A DNA stretch of 64,000 nt from Phytoseiulus persimilis (GCA_037576195.1 CM075102.1:11470001-11534000); one strand, 5' to 3'. Positions 51,110 through 62,672 are shown, counted from the stretch's first letter. Notes: generated from the sequence alone by a model not told the origin. Numbers and translations: made by a program.

Positions 51110-53272
51110 TGCAGTCACTTGTTTCAATTACGACTTGTATGGCTTCGAGATGTCTGGCATGCGGAGGATGATGATGGGCCTGAGACCTTGACGAGTCTGG
51201 ATGACTCACGCAGTCAATGAAGATTCGTTCTTAGTCAGTCGATCCCGTCGCATTCGCTGCCGCCTTCTCAGAGCTCTGATGTTTCGAATACAATGGCGTC
51301 CATATGATTAGTGGAATCCGGCTGCAGGCGGAGCTCCACGTTTCCCCCACCCTGTTCGCCGCTCCCGTCTCGAACGTCCACATTAGCAGAGAACAGTTCG
51401 GAACTCCAAGTTTTTCCCGAGCTTTCTGTATAACGGATGTATAACGACTTCATCCAAGTGTCCTGTTTTGATGGACGAAAAGCGAAGGATTCGGAGCAAG
51501 TTTGTGATCGGCTGAAATATTCTAATTTAACGACAGGTGTCCCAGCCGAACGCTCGGAATAGCCATTGGGCGCTTCAATGTCGTTTTGTTCACAACCCAT
51601 CTTGTTGTTCTAAAAGTGGACATTCTCGTAAACATCCCTAGCAGGAGAGTACTAATGAAGTCTCTGTACTGTCTACGACTCGTTATTGGCCTCCAAGACT
51701 GTCGAACCCGTTGTGCGTCCTTTCCTAGAGTTACAGCCCCGGCTCTCAGATGGTGCGCCGCTTTGATTGCTGTGAGAGGACTGTTGTTGGCGTCTTCGAC
51801 ACATCCATGACTTGATGTAAACCATATGAACTCACTTCTAGCAGAGGCTCAAACATCGCCCAGGTGAAGGTCTCGGTTAACGCAATCTGCTGAAATAAAC
51901 TCTGGCTTCGCTTCTCTGGCCCTCAAAGCGCGCTGATCGGCATTTCGGTTGGTTCACCTGTTCGAAGGAATGAAGATATTGGATGAGCTCTCGCGGGAAA
52001 TGAGGAGTTTTTCAGTTGCATGGCACGCAGTCGGGCATGGAACGGTCGGCCCAGACTCACGGACAGGTCGAACCGAAGAACGTGTTGAGATCGAATACCA
52101 GTGGATGTGGATTTCGATGGGCGTTGTGCACATGTGCATTCCCCGATGGCTATGTTGTATAAGGGAGTAGAAAGCCCTCCAGCAAGCTTTGCAGCAGCAG
52201 GCCCGGAGCTCCAGCAGGAAGCTCTGGAGGTTCCACCAAGAGTTTTGATACTCTCCAATTGAGGAGAGGGTCCTTCAAGGTTGTCTGGAGACTCCGGAAA
52301 GCCAAGTTCTACGTGAACGTTCTTCGTGGCCTGGTCTTAGTATGGAAGACTCAACGCCTAATTTCATGTGTTCGTAGCTTAATCGCCTCGCTGAGTTGTT
52401 GGATTGAAGACGAAATACCCCCTGCTGTACTCTTAGTCAGCTGAATGCAACGAGACCCTGGGCTGCCACGAATGATATTATGTTATGTGAGCAGGAAAGG
52501 TACCAAGCGAGTGCTCTGAAGCGTGTGTTTCTCCGAGTCAACATTTCGTGAATGTTGCATTAGATGGTCTGTCGTTACCTTCTTCGCCAGAATGTGATTC
52601 GAGAGTGCGATGACAGCCGACGGTGTCGCTCGTCACGTTTCGAGCGAGGGAGCGAGCACGGACGTGGGAAGACAAGAGCACGCCAACTGCTCTGATCCCA
52701 GGTCTCGACGATTTGTGAGGGCCAGAGTCCCGGGGCCCAAGGAGTACGGTGGATTCAATCCCTGATGGCATCAGTGCGGCTTGCGACCTTCTTGCTCTGA
52801 TGAATCCTTGGAGGAGCCTTTTCGCTTCAAGTTTGTCCCAGGCGGAATTCGTTCGAGCTTTCTTGGAGTGGTGGTCGATACCACGTCTAGCACACCCGGT
52901 ATTCTGCCAGTATTCCCCGGAACGATGAGCATACCACCCGCCTCACGACCACGCTATTCATCGTAAAACGTTGCAGAGCGCGATGATGAACTTTAACCCG
53001 TTTCCTCAACATGAATTCACTCGAATCGGGCGGCTGTGAGATAAGGGCGATTTTATAGCTGGAGCTTTTTATTCTAACAGAAAGCGCGAACCATGTAACG
53101 GGACCGATCATAGTTGATGTGCGATTCGATCCCGGTGAGCCTTAGACACTTTGGCGGAGAAGCATCGTGAGTGAAACGAAATTTCTCGATTGCGCGCTTC
53201 TTCGATCATTAGATCGGAAAAGCAGAGATCCCACCGCTGACCGGACGATTCGGATGGTTTTCCAGGATCGTG
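51110..53272. other. No supported gene
   Basis: Open frames here are short (up to 111 codons), overlap on both strands and show no recognisable domains. The last few hundred bases must hold the promoter and 5' UTR of the BTBD9-related gene; I see no clear TATA box. Confidence 0.4.
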
Positions 53273-54214
53273 ATGAAGACTCTCGCCTGCGCGATATGCT
53301 GGTTTGTCGCCGTGGTCGGCGCAGACGGAGCTCCAGGCGACGCCATTTTCGAAAACGTTCACGACGCTCTCAGGGCTTTCAAGAGAGGCTTCGAGGACGA
53401 TAGTCCTGACCTCACGGCGAGATCGGAATCTTATGTACGAACGAGGTTCACAGAAGCACTGCGCAGCCCGGTCATATTGGAAATGCGCTCCGTCACCCTA
53501 CGGCAGCTGCTCCTGAAAGATTGGATCGTTGAGGAAGTGGAAGTTCTTCGTGCGCTCGAGGGCTGGTTTGCGTTAAAGTCGGACCCAGGCGTGAGGTCCC
53601 GTTTGAAGCGAACGCTGTACGTCGATGCCTTGAATCCAGCCCAGCTCCGGAGCGCGATAGGCTCCGAGGTGCTCGGAAGGAGGGATGTCATCGATGCGCT
53701 GATAAGAAAAGTGACGAAGCAGCCTCTGCAACTTCGGTTCTCCAACCAGCTGGCCGGTTCAGATGTCGTGCGGGAAATCTACCTGGCTGAAATCGTGACC
53801 GGCTTCCGCCTGAATCAGACATCGACGGAAACCTTTCTTGGCTCTCAACGAATCTGCTCGCATGATGTCGCCTCGGAGGAGGGGATCACCCTCAAGCTCG
53901 GGGCTGTATTCACCCTGGACACGCTGGCGGTCAAGTTCGCAGAAGACGAAGATTTCGCGTTCGCGATCTCAGTATCTTTGGAAGGGAAGGACTGGGAGCG
54001 AGTGGTTCTGCCGTCTGAGCACAAATTCGCCCGAGACTTCGAAGTGTCCTTCAGGCCGACCAGAGTCCAATATATCCGTTTAGTTGGAGCGTCTGGAAGC
54101 CTCTCGTCGGGTCAGCCAAGCGGGATAAAAGTGCGAGCGATCGGAGCCTCCTACTCGAGAACGCGGCGACCACCTGCTCAGTACTGGTTCGATATGCCGG
54201 CGGGAGATGTGTGA
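53273..54214 (+). CDS. BTBD9-related protein without BTB domain, with signal peptide
   Basis: Single exon, 313 aa, stop 54212-54214, AATAAA at 54319-54324. An N-terminal MKTLACAICWFVAVVG stretch looks like a cleavable signal peptide. Residues about 60-145 resemble the BACK domain (the LEMRSVTLRQLLLKDWIVEE block, then EVLRALEGWF and a SEVLGRRDVIDAL end). Residues about 160-295 resemble one F5/8 type C (discoidin) repeat as found in BTBD9 (SLEGKDWERVVLPSEHKF, VQYIRLVG). BTBD9 normally has BTB, BACK and two discoidin repeats in about 600 residues and acts in the cytosol as a Cul3 adaptor. Here the BTB and one repeat are absent, and the protein may enter the secretory pathway (one NQTS sequon at residue 171). 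Lack of introns suggests a retrocopy origin. I chose ATG 53273; the preceding GTG is in frame but not a likely start. Confidence 0.8.
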   Translation: MKTLACAICWFVAVVGADGAPGDAIFENVHDALRAFKRGFEDDSPDLTARSESYVRTRFTEALRSPVILEMRSVTLRQLLLKDWIVEEVEVLRALEGWFALKSDPGVRSRLKRTLYVDALNPAQLRSAIGSEVLGRRDVIDALIRKVTKQPLQLRFSNQLAGSDVVREIYLAEIVTGFRLNQTSTETFLGSQRICSHDVASEEGITLKLGAVFTLDTLAVKFAEDEDFAFAISVSLEGKDWERVVLPSEHKFARDFEVSFRPTRVQYIRLVGASGSLSSGQPSGIKVRAIGASYSRTRRPPAQYWFDMPAGDV

Positions 54215-54318
54215 CTTCCGATTCCAGCTCTTGGGAAGTTTTTTTATTCACACTGTGGCGTACAGTCAGCAGCTTGCGCTCTCGCAGAGCGTTGCGGTAG
54301 AGGCGGGTTGAGGAAAAT

Positions 54319-54324
54319 AATAAA
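54319..54324 (+). terminator. Poly(A) signal of the BTBD9-related gene
   Basis: AATAAA 105 bases after the stop at 54,214, in an AT-richer stretch. Confidence 0.55.
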
Positions 54325-54329
54325 GCTAT

Positions 54330-56530
54330 GAAATGTTCCAACGGCGAAAGAAGGATTTATAGCGCGAGCGGCGTTCGGAGCATCAACGACACAACAGGGC
54401 TTCCAGCGGGTGATGCCCCGGAGTACTTTACGAGGGGTTACTCAGGAAAAAATCGCTCGAATCCTCCAAGGAACGGTCGCCAGGAAATTGGGAAAAATTG
54501 TGGGCTCTCCGATTTTACACATGTGTAATCGAGCGTCGTCTTTTCGGAAAACCTCGACATCTCGCTTCTGAGCTTTCAACTCGAACCTAAGCTTTCTCGT
54601 TATTCATGGGGGGCATGGGAGCACGGGCACTGTTCGATGAAATGAGAATGAGCTTCGATTCATGCCCACACATCCCACTGTTTCCATTGACTCCCTAAAC
54701 GAACAGATTCAATAGATTCTCCATGAATAGCTGGGGAGGAAGTAAGGCAGGAGTTCTTCCAGGGTGTTACAGAATACCTAGAGTGTGGGCAGACGGAGAA
54801 GAATTTCCGGGAAAATCCAGACTACGCCTCCGGTGAGAAGTGAACCGTGCATGGTTCTTCGAGACTCTGCAACGTCTCGGCCGCGTCTAGCGGAAGCCGA
54901 TAGGTCGGACGACGAGAGCAAAACTTCGCCGCTCCAACTCGATAATTTCTGATTTTCAGTGTCGACGAAAGATAACAGAACTGTTTCATTGGTGACATTC
55001 CACCACATTTGATTTTGGTCAAGGTGGATCTCCGTACCGGGAGGGGCATCTGTCTCATGTTTGCATCACTGACTCTAATACCCTATCTTGGGCAGAGGCT
55101 TCAACGCTTCAAACCAACGGCTGGAGATGAAGCCGCGATTTCTCCGAAAAATTGGAGCGCCGACCTACCTCCAAAAGCCGACGCTCACGAGACCCTTCGA
55201 ATCGCGCCGATCTTGAAGTCATTCTCCGCAGCTAGCCATTGTGGGTAGGGTTTTGTCTAACTATTCGGTAGGGTTGTTCGGAGTTGTGACCACCGCCATC
55301 GTCGCAGCAGCTGCTGCCTCTAGAGCCACGGCTATGTAGCCTTCCAGGGCGATCTGGCCTCTGTGTAGCTGGTTGGTTGGTTGGTTGCTGCGTCTGAAAG
55401 TTTGCCTGAGGTCAGTTGAGGGCGGTGCTCATGTTGTTCTCTTGTTCTGAGCTGCTGCTGCTTCTTCTACATACATAGATGACTATGTGTGTGTGTGATT
55501 CGGTGTGTGTTAGAATGAGTGTTGGTAGTTCGTTCTGGCCGCCGTCCGGGCATCCTCTCCAGACAAGCAGGCCGCTGGCTGGAAGATGGCGGGCTATTTC
55601 CAAATAAGCTTCTCCGGGTGAGGGGATCCCCTCTCCTCTGGTGTGGGTGGCGACAACCATTTACCCTGCAGACGGATGGCGGTTTTTCCAGTTCGACCGA
55701 AGCATTCGAGTGAACTCGATCCTCTGCGGTGTGTGGTCAGTGTAATTCGTCTTCGACGCAGAGCTTCCTGGCTCTGTTATTTTTTGCTCGTCAAAAACGC
55801 GCGTCGGTGTGCTGTGAAACGTTCTTCCACTTGGATGGTGCTTGTGGATTACTTCCGACTAACTCGCTTCCAGCTTTTCATTTAGATCTTCGCTGCGTTC
55901 CCTCGCTGCTTCGGAGAGGCTGATGTCAAGCATGATTTTGTCCAACGAGACGAGCTGGAGAGCCTTCTTTGCTGCTCTCTGCCAGAGACTTCGCGCACAG
56001 ACTCCCATGTGAAAGGTTCCGATCCCCGGCGAAGCTCGCGAATCGTCTCATCGTCTATCCTGACCCTGCCCCAAGTTAACAAAATGCCCTTGCCGGCTTG
56101 AGCGTCTCCGGAACAGCAGCTCGGATTATCGGAAAGCGGGGTTCCCGTCGCAACCAATCTTACTCTTCGTTCACTGCTCGTCTCTACTGTGGGCGCCTGA
56201 ACTGGGCTCTGGAGCCTTCTGACTTGTTCCACCTCTGGGCTGCAAGGCTTCGAAAGATCGTTATTGGTTCGCTGTATCTCTGTCTCCGTTTCGTCAATGG
56301 TGGGCAAATGGTGACCTGAATGTCTCTTCGGAACGAACCGGAGACAGGCGGGATGGCGAGCGGCGAGCCGCGGGTCGGCGTCGCCGGTTCACCGGCCCGA
56401 TAGATGGAAGATGGGCCCGAAGCGCTCTTAATCTGCCAAGTGATCTTTTGTACTTCCACTGGCGGCTCTCTCACGATCGCTAACTCGCTGTGCCCTCGTT
56501 GATTTAGCTTACGGGGTTTCGTTTCGTTTC
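54330..56530. other. Intergenic; upstream region of the LIM gene
   Basis: No supported coding region. Contains short GGTT repeats at 55,372-55,386, GT-rich runs near 55,484-55,510, and a 141-codon minus-strand frame at 55,882-56,307 with no recognisable domain. A non-coding first exon of the LIM gene probably lies in this stretch, because an acceptor sits just before that gene's start codon. Confidence 0.35.
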
Positions 56531-56559
56531 AGCAGCAATCCGTGCCATAGAAATCGAAC

Positions 56560-57021
56560 ATGCCTTTCCAGGCTCAGGAGGCCGCCCGCTGCCCAAAATG
56601 TGGACACCAAGTGTTCGCTGCTGAGGAGATGCTCGCCGGAGGTGCCAAGTGGCACAAGATCTGCTACACCTGCGGTAGGTTACATGATTTCTCAACCCTG
56701 CCAATCAGGCGCGCTCCGACAGCGAACCGGAGCGGAAAAGACTCTGAAAGCCAAAAAACCCAACGACGATTCTGACCATCATTTTCCCCAGGATTGTGCC
56801 GCAAGAGGCTCGACTCCACCAATGCTACGGAGCACAACGGTATGCTGTGGTGCAAGATCTGCTACAGCAGGAAGTTCGGACCTAAGGGAGTCGGTTTCGG
56901 ATGCGGTGCAGGCACCTTGAACATGGACAAGGGAGAGGTCTTCGGCAACTTCGAATCATCCTCCAACAAGCCCATGGACCCTTACTACGGAATCAACTCG
57001 AAATTCTTCCAGTTCAAGTAA
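56560..57021 (+). CDS. Single-LIM cysteine- and glycine-rich protein (muscle LIM, Mlp60A/CRP type)
   Basis: Two exons, 56560-56674 and 56792-57021, with a phase-1 GT-AG intron of 117 bases; 114 aa. Zinc ligands fit a CRP LIM domain exactly: C11, C14, H32, C35, C38, C41, C59, C62 (C-x2-C-x17-H-x2-C-x2-C-x2-C-x17-C-x2-C). It is followed by the CRP-type glycine-rich segment FGPKGVGFGCGAG. The family binds alpha-actinin and other sarcomere partners and is expressed in muscle. At 114 aa it is slightly longer than Drosophila Mlp60A (92 aa) because of a C-terminal tail ending in GINSKFFQFK. A strong acceptor (gtttcgtttcgtttcag, ending 56532) lies 27 bases before the ATG, so a 5' UTR intron is likely. 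The window shows only one LIM domain before the stop. Confidence 0.95.
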
Positions 57022-58181
57022 ACTCCGCTGCTTCAACCGCATGACATTTCTGTCGGGGTCACCGGCTCTGCCGGGTCCTCCCTCGATTTCCCGTCATTCC
57101 CCAGCACATCACCCAGAGGAGAAGAGTCTCTTTGAACGCCAAGGCAGTGACGTCAGATAGAGAAACGAACCTCAACAAACGTAGTCCTCACCCACCAAGC
57201 AATCAAGCCAGCCACCCACCCGCGAACCCACTCTTGTCTCTACGGAACCACCCCGCTTGTGAATACTTTTTCGAGTGCAGTCAGCTTTGGGTGCGCGGGG
57301 GGCCCCAAGAGGCGGACTCTAACGTCCTGACACTCGTCAGCTGATTTCCGACGAAGGTTGCTCGGAAAGACGAATTGGGTCTACGCGAACGCCCAGCGAG
57401 TCATCCTCAGTCGAAGCGCGTAGCGAGCCGCGCGGGGCCTCTTGGACGCTTTAAGCCGACGTGCTCACGACGAGTCCAACGAGGAAGGAGTTCGACGGCC
57501 AGCAACCGGCCAACGAGCCGGCAAGTCAACCTGTAAGCCAGCCACCCAGCCAGACGACCGAAGAAAATATCCCTAAAAACGCAATCCCAACGCTTAGCTC
57601 ATCCCATTGTGTCCTTTGCGAGTTATGAAAGTGAAAATAGATGAACGTGCAGCCAGCAACTTGTCCTCCTCGAGATTTCTATTTCGACGACAACAACACC
57701 ATTACCAAGTATGAGAACAACGACGACCGATTGATCGACGGATGGAGGAGGAATCGAATAAGTATGAAGATGAAGAGACCACCAGCGAATATAGGATGAT
57801 AAGATGATATGATAAGCAACCTAGAAGAATGTGACGATGGATAGAACGAAGGTGCCGAAATACACCCGAAGAAGCGAAACGATTGTACAGTGAGCGAGTC
57901 ATCTGCGGGGCTCTCTTACGAACGAGTAATCTCCTACATCACTAAGAATCCTCAATGGAGGATGAAACAGCAGCAGCAGAGAGAGCCTTGTCCCCTCCTC
58001 TTTGTAAACATTAACCACATTGATGGCGGTGAGGGAGCGCGCATATGAGCGTGTTGCGACTACCACGTGGACGTGACGTGCTGCTGCGCCTAAAACTGCT
58101 GTCTACAGATGAACAAGATGACAGAGAAACTATGAGCATGAAGAGAGGCAACAGACGAAAACGAAAAAAGATGTTAATAAA
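57022..58181 (+). other. Probable long 3' UTR of the LIM gene
   Basis: About 1.15 kb after the stop lacks plausible coding sequence on the plus strand, has CAGCCAGCC-type short repeats near 57,205-57,220 and 57,530-57,555, and ends with AATAAA at 58176-58181. Extent is inferred from the first good poly(A) signal. Confidence 0.4.
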
Positions 58182-59394
58182 CATTTTTACTCTTGATGAT
58201 CCGAAACTTACCGTTTGCTCTTTTCGACGTGATACGGGGAACAGATTTACGCAATATCTTGGGGACGATAAGACACTGAAACGCGATCAGTCTGATCGGA
58301 GTGCCCCGCAGCAAGACGGCTGGTTTCCAGGTTCGTTGATGCCCAAGCTCCTGTTGATTGTGGGTGCCGCTGATTGAAAGACTCCACAACCTGACCCCTT
58401 CAGATCCTAGCGAAACTCCCCGTGAGGACTCTTCTCGAAGACGAAACAGTCAGTCTCCCGGATCGCGTTCCGCAACCGTTTCTCGACCTCCGGTAGGGAT
58501 ACCAAAATATGGACTCCGTCAGGCTCCCGAAGGTTTCGAATCTTCGGCTAGCGGAAGCTTACGATACTCCTTCATCGTGAAGGGACAACTTCGCTCCGAT
58601 CTCCACTCGAGCTGACTGAATTCCAGAATCGATGACGAAGAAATCGCGGTGGATAATGCATAGCTGACAGAATCGTCACAAACTTCATCGATTGATGGAA
58701 AACCTCACCAACTGCAAAAAGTTCGATCTGATCCTCGCCGGGAACCTGGCTTCCGGTTCGACAGCTTTGTTTGTTCAGAGAGTGTACGCTGACGCTCGCA
58801 TGAAGTATATACTCAAGTCCCATTGGAAGATAGAACAGGAGTTGTTCTCTGACCTCTCCGAACCAGGAATACAAATAATAATGGAAGGTAGCGACTGGGA
58901 CGGACCGACCATTTTGTAGACGCTTTCCTCGAAACTGTTGTGTCTCCTCACGAAAAATTCGGATGACCGCAGAGACCCCGACATCCCATGTGAGAGATGG
59001 GCTCGTGGATCCCTGGCGGAAGCTGTAAAGAGAATCGAGCTGGAATAGAGATCACAAGTGTTTTGCTCCCGGTCAACGAGTGGAGCTTCAAGTGGCCACG
59101 AGAGCGCTGTGGACAATTTTCAAGTTGAATACAGTCCGGGAGACTGGGAACGGGTCAGGGTCCCTTTCAAATCGTTGCATTGCATGCGCCTTCCAAGCAA
59201 TGAATCATCAAAGAATCAATTATGACCCGGCGCGGGAGGAGACGTCTCCGCGGTGATCTTCTCCTACCAAACAGACCCTGTCTTGCAGGAATGATCAACG
59301 TTTGTTTCCAGGCTGCGGAATTTTCGCCCTGGAACGCGAATGAGCTCGAAGAGCAGTGTGAAATCCACCCACGCAGAGTGTCCCGTTGCGCTCT
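58182..59394. other. Intergenic, possible BTBD9-like remnant
   Basis: No intact gene. One frame around 59,110-59,222 reads FQVEYSPGDWERVRVPF before a stop, which resembles the discoidin-strand motif SLEGKDWERVVLP of the nearby BTBD9-related gene. A 75-codon frame at 58,692-58,919 ending in GSDWDGPTIL may belong to the same decayed copy. Stops and frame changes interrupt it. The match is short and could be chance. Confidence 0.25.
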
Positions 59395-59400
59395 TTTATT
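59395..59400 (-). terminator. Poly(A) signal of the six-cysteine peptide gene
   Basis: tttatt on the plus strand, AATAAA on the minus strand, 37 bases downstream of the peptide stop codon. Confidence 0.6.
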
Positions 59401-59436
59401 AGAAACGCTATTTGACAATCAAATATTTTCTTCAGG

Positions 59437-60097
59437 CTAAGCTAAGCACTCGCCAACACCGACTTTGGCGCCGTATTGACACTTGCCGCCACCATCGCCG
59501 CAGGCATTTCCAACTGCAACCTGATGAACTGGAACATGCAAAAAATCCATGTCTTTCTCCACAAACTTGTGACAAAGAGCAGTGCATTCATTTTCCTGAA
59601 AAACAAACACAATGAGCACGTGGTATCTGCATTACCCTTATGACATGGCAGGTTCAAGGAGCCCGCACTCAGATGCACTTAATTCGGATGCCCCCCTTCT
59701 GCAGTTTCAGCCTCGGCACAGCCGAAATCACCGAGGGGCAACAGAGATATTTCCACGTTTCGTCCGCTCGCATGTGTAGAGCGGCAGTGATTAACAACGG
59801 CGGTTCGAGGGCGAGAGCTCTAAGCTACACAGAGCGATCCTACCCTGGCACAGTTCGAGAGATCTGACGCATGCGTTCACAAAGGTGCGACCAAGCTCGG
59901 CAAACAATTCCATTCGTCAGACGCTATACTCAGGCAGTGGAAGAATCCATCTACGGACCTGTAGGGAAGAATGCAAAGCGTAAGCAGAGTATCCATTTGG
60001 AACCTACCCATTTGATGAATTTGTTGTGACCGCAGATCTTCTCATCCGCGATGGCGATGGTAACCGTCGCAAGTACGAGGGCGATGACGAAACGCAT
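59437..60097 (-). CDS. Secreted six-cysteine peptide, two exons
   Basis: Minus strand. Exon 1 is 60097-60008, starting at ATG 60097 with a signal peptide (MRFVIALVLATVTIAIA, cleavage likely near residue 17). Exon 2 is 59595-59437, stop TAG. The intron of 412 bases has GTAGGT and TTTTTCAG ends and is phase 0. The precursor is 82 aa; the mature peptide has six cysteines at 22, 34, 38, 62, 69 and 80 with spacing C-x11-C-x3-C-x23-C-x6-C-x10-C. AATAAA (minus) lies 37 bases after the stop. Such peptides occur as salivary, defence or venom-type secretions and as neuropeptide-like factors in arthropods; I do not recognise the family. The exon pair was too short to stand out as a long frame, but signal peptide, phase and poly(A) agree well. 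Confidence 0.8.
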
Positions 60098-60974
60098 AAT
60101 AGCCTCAGTTCGAGCCGGCTTGTTTGGCGTATAACCTGCTTCTGCCGCCTTTTCTTGGGCAACTAACCAACCGTAGATCTATCCTGCTGGTTGCGTAAAC
60201 AATCGCCTAGCTCTCCTTCGGCGCTCGATTACGATAAGAGCTGGATGCTCAAACTGTCAAGAGGACGTGGAGTCCACCAGCTAACACATACTTGCCACGA
60301 ATCGGAACATCCGGCGCCTACACCACTCGCTCCAGAAGCTTTCGAAATGCAGGTCCAGCTTTGTCACCGGCCGCACTTCGGCCAACCATTTTTATCGGAG
60401 CGGAGATGGCGACGCACAAAGTGGCTCATTCGTGACTCATGGGAGTAGCTCATCCATGGGGCCGACTGGATTCCGGCAACATCTTCAGAGCGCCTGGGTC
60501 GAGTTCGGGACTCCCACGAGGCGTGCTCATTGGTTTTTTCCCGGCATCAGAACTATATCTGAATCTTCTGAATTCCCTTCCTTTCGAGAGGGGGTTTCCT
60601 CCAGAGGGAGTCGGACAGATAACTATGTAGACTTCAATTTCAGACGTGCCATCAAGTTGATTCCCGTCTTTCATAAGAGAATGTAACGTTGGCTCCGGGC
60701 TGGTCCGAAACACGCCCCCAGCCATGAACAATCTTCCTTGACGGGAACAACTCCTAAGCTAGCTTCTAATCCGCAGTATCCAGCTAATTCAACGCATCAC
60801 GCGGCCTCCGTCGGTGGATAGGGGCCCTTGCAGTGCGACAAAAAACGTTCCTCTCCACTCACAGCAAGTCTGTCGGCAATCAGCTATCTTTACGAACAAG
60901 CCGCCATCACTCGGTCTCCAGTTTTGGCGTCGACAGTTTGGAGAACGCCAACAACAACAACCCGCCGTAGAGCG
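60098..60974. other. Divergent intergenic region between peptide gene (-) and PM20D2 gene (+)
   Basis: Holds both 5' regions. Open frames up to 93 codons overlap and are not convincing. The frame before ATG 60975 is open back to 60828 but has no earlier ATG. No TATA box recognised. Confidence 0.35.
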
Positions 60975-62312
60975 ATGGCCAGTGCAGAATTTTTGGATGT
61001 TATCGAAGAGGAGCTTGCGTCCAAACACGGCATCCTGAGGCAGACTTCTCTCCAGATCTGGACGAACCCGGAAATAGCGTTCGAGGAGTTCAAGGCTCAC
61101 GATCTGCTCTGTGACGTCTTAGAAAATGGCGGCTTCCAAGTGACCCGGCATTATATTCTAGAAACGGGATTCAGAGCTGAGTGGAGCAACGGGCCCGCCA
61201 AGCCAAAAATCGCTTTCCTCTGCGAATACGATGCTCTGCCAGAGATCGGACATGCGTGCGGTCACAACCTCATCGCCGAATCTGGTCTGGCCATGGCCTT
61301 CATGGTGAAACGAGTCCTAGAAGTGTCGGACACCATCAAGGGCACTGTTGTCGTTTTCGGAACCCCTGCCGAAGAAGGTGGCGGCGGCAAGATCGAGATG
61401 ATCAGGGGTTTCGACGACATAGACGCCGGATTCATTATCCACCCTTTCGGTGGCGGGCTCAGCGTCCTCAACGGAACGACCATATGCGGCGCAAGGTTCT
61501 CGGGTGTGTTCCGTAGTGACGTTGATTGCGGAAGGTCGCCGCACATCAGCCGCGATTTGAACAGGAAAACAGCTGCTCGCCAGAGCTCCATGGATGCTGC
61601 TGTTGTGGCCTATGGTCATTTGGCTCTCTTGCGGAAGACGCTTCCGACCACTTGGCGGATCTCCGTTGTGATGAAGCCGATGGAATCGAATAAAGAGACT
61701 CAACTGCACATCTCCTACCGCTCCCGAAAAGGCAGAGACATGAAGCTGCTCCGTGAAAAGGTTATCGCCTGCTGTGAAACGGCCGCTCAGTGTACTGGCT
61801 GTGATTTCGAATATACCTATAGTAAAGAATACATGGATCAGTGGCCGATTTACACGATGACGTCGCGAGTCGGCGCATACTGTCAAATTTTCGAAGCAGA
61901 AATGGAAGACGTCCGTAAAGGTAAACTAGTCGAAAGCATCTGTCAGGGCTCATCTGATGTCGGAAACCTGTCCCAGATCCTACCCCTCATCCAGGCGAGT
62001 ATCTTGCGAGTCAGTGAGCAAACCGGAGCTGCCTGTTCGAAAGTCTTTACAGATATGATGAAGCGGAAGTCATGAATGTCGGAAAAAAAATTCCAGGTCT
62101 TCCCCTGTATCGATGGATTGGCTAACCTGCACCAGAAGGAGTTCACGGAGATCACCAAAACTGCGGCGGCAGAACAAGTGATGCTGGAAGTTGCGAAAGC
62201 ATGCGCTAGAACCGCAGTTGACCTCTTCGCCGATCCCAAATTCTTGAGCGAAGCGTGGGATGAACTACGCGAGAGGCAGCTGGCGGAGAACGTGCTCAGC
62301 GATGTTGCTTAA
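60975..62312 (+). CDS. Peptidase M20 domain-containing protein 2 (PM20D2-like)
   Basis: Two exons, 60975-61994 and 62097-62312, 411 aa (human PM20D2 is 436). PM20D2-type enzymes are metal-dependent cytosolic dipeptidases that clear abnormal beta-alanyl dipeptides. Visible M20 features are the metal site CEYDALPEIGHACGHN at 83-98, the catalytic/metal pair E133-E134 in TPAEEGGGG, H156 in IIHPFGG, and SSDVGN near 326-331. The C-terminal exon supplies the closing helix (KACARTAVDLFADP). The intron has a GC donor (ccag|gcgagt) and a ttccag acceptor and is phase 0. Without it the frame would stop at 62,075 and the C-terminus would look like a separate gene. Segment 197-210 (GVFRSDVDCGRSPH) looks a few residues longer than usual at the start of the dimerisation domain. 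ATG 60975 (gcgATGg) is the first Met. Confidence 0.93.
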
Positions 62313-62666
62313 TCCACATGAAGTCCCACGGAGGGTATCCCTGCTAGAAGGAATGTCTCCGCTTTCGCAGAACCACAGCAACGAGGCGAAACCAATCCTT
62401 GCGGGTTCTACCTTCGTCACTCCCGCAACTGCCCCCCATGAACCCCATCGAGCTCATTGAGCAAAACCTCCAACTATTCAATACATTCTCATTTTCTTTT
62501 ATTCAAACTGTTCTTGATAGATATCGCAATAATTTCACAAATGCAGTCAATTCTAACGGCTCAACAACATCATGATCAGGAGAAACGCTCAGCATCTGGA
62601 AAGATCATCAGCGAGTTTCAGCATCGGGTCGGGATCTGTATAGTTTCTCGAATGAGGTCATTCGAG

Positions 62667-62672
62667 AATAAA
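62667..62672 (+). terminator. Possible poly(A) signal of the PM20D2-like gene
   Basis: First AATAAA after the stop, 355 bases downstream in AT-rich 3' sequence. The 62,457-62,729 open frame is probably 3' UTR. Confidence 0.4.

Noticed and set aside
62076..62312. Separate 78-aa gene starting at ATG 62076
   Set aside because: It is the second exon of the PM20D2-like gene; its first 21 bases are intron.
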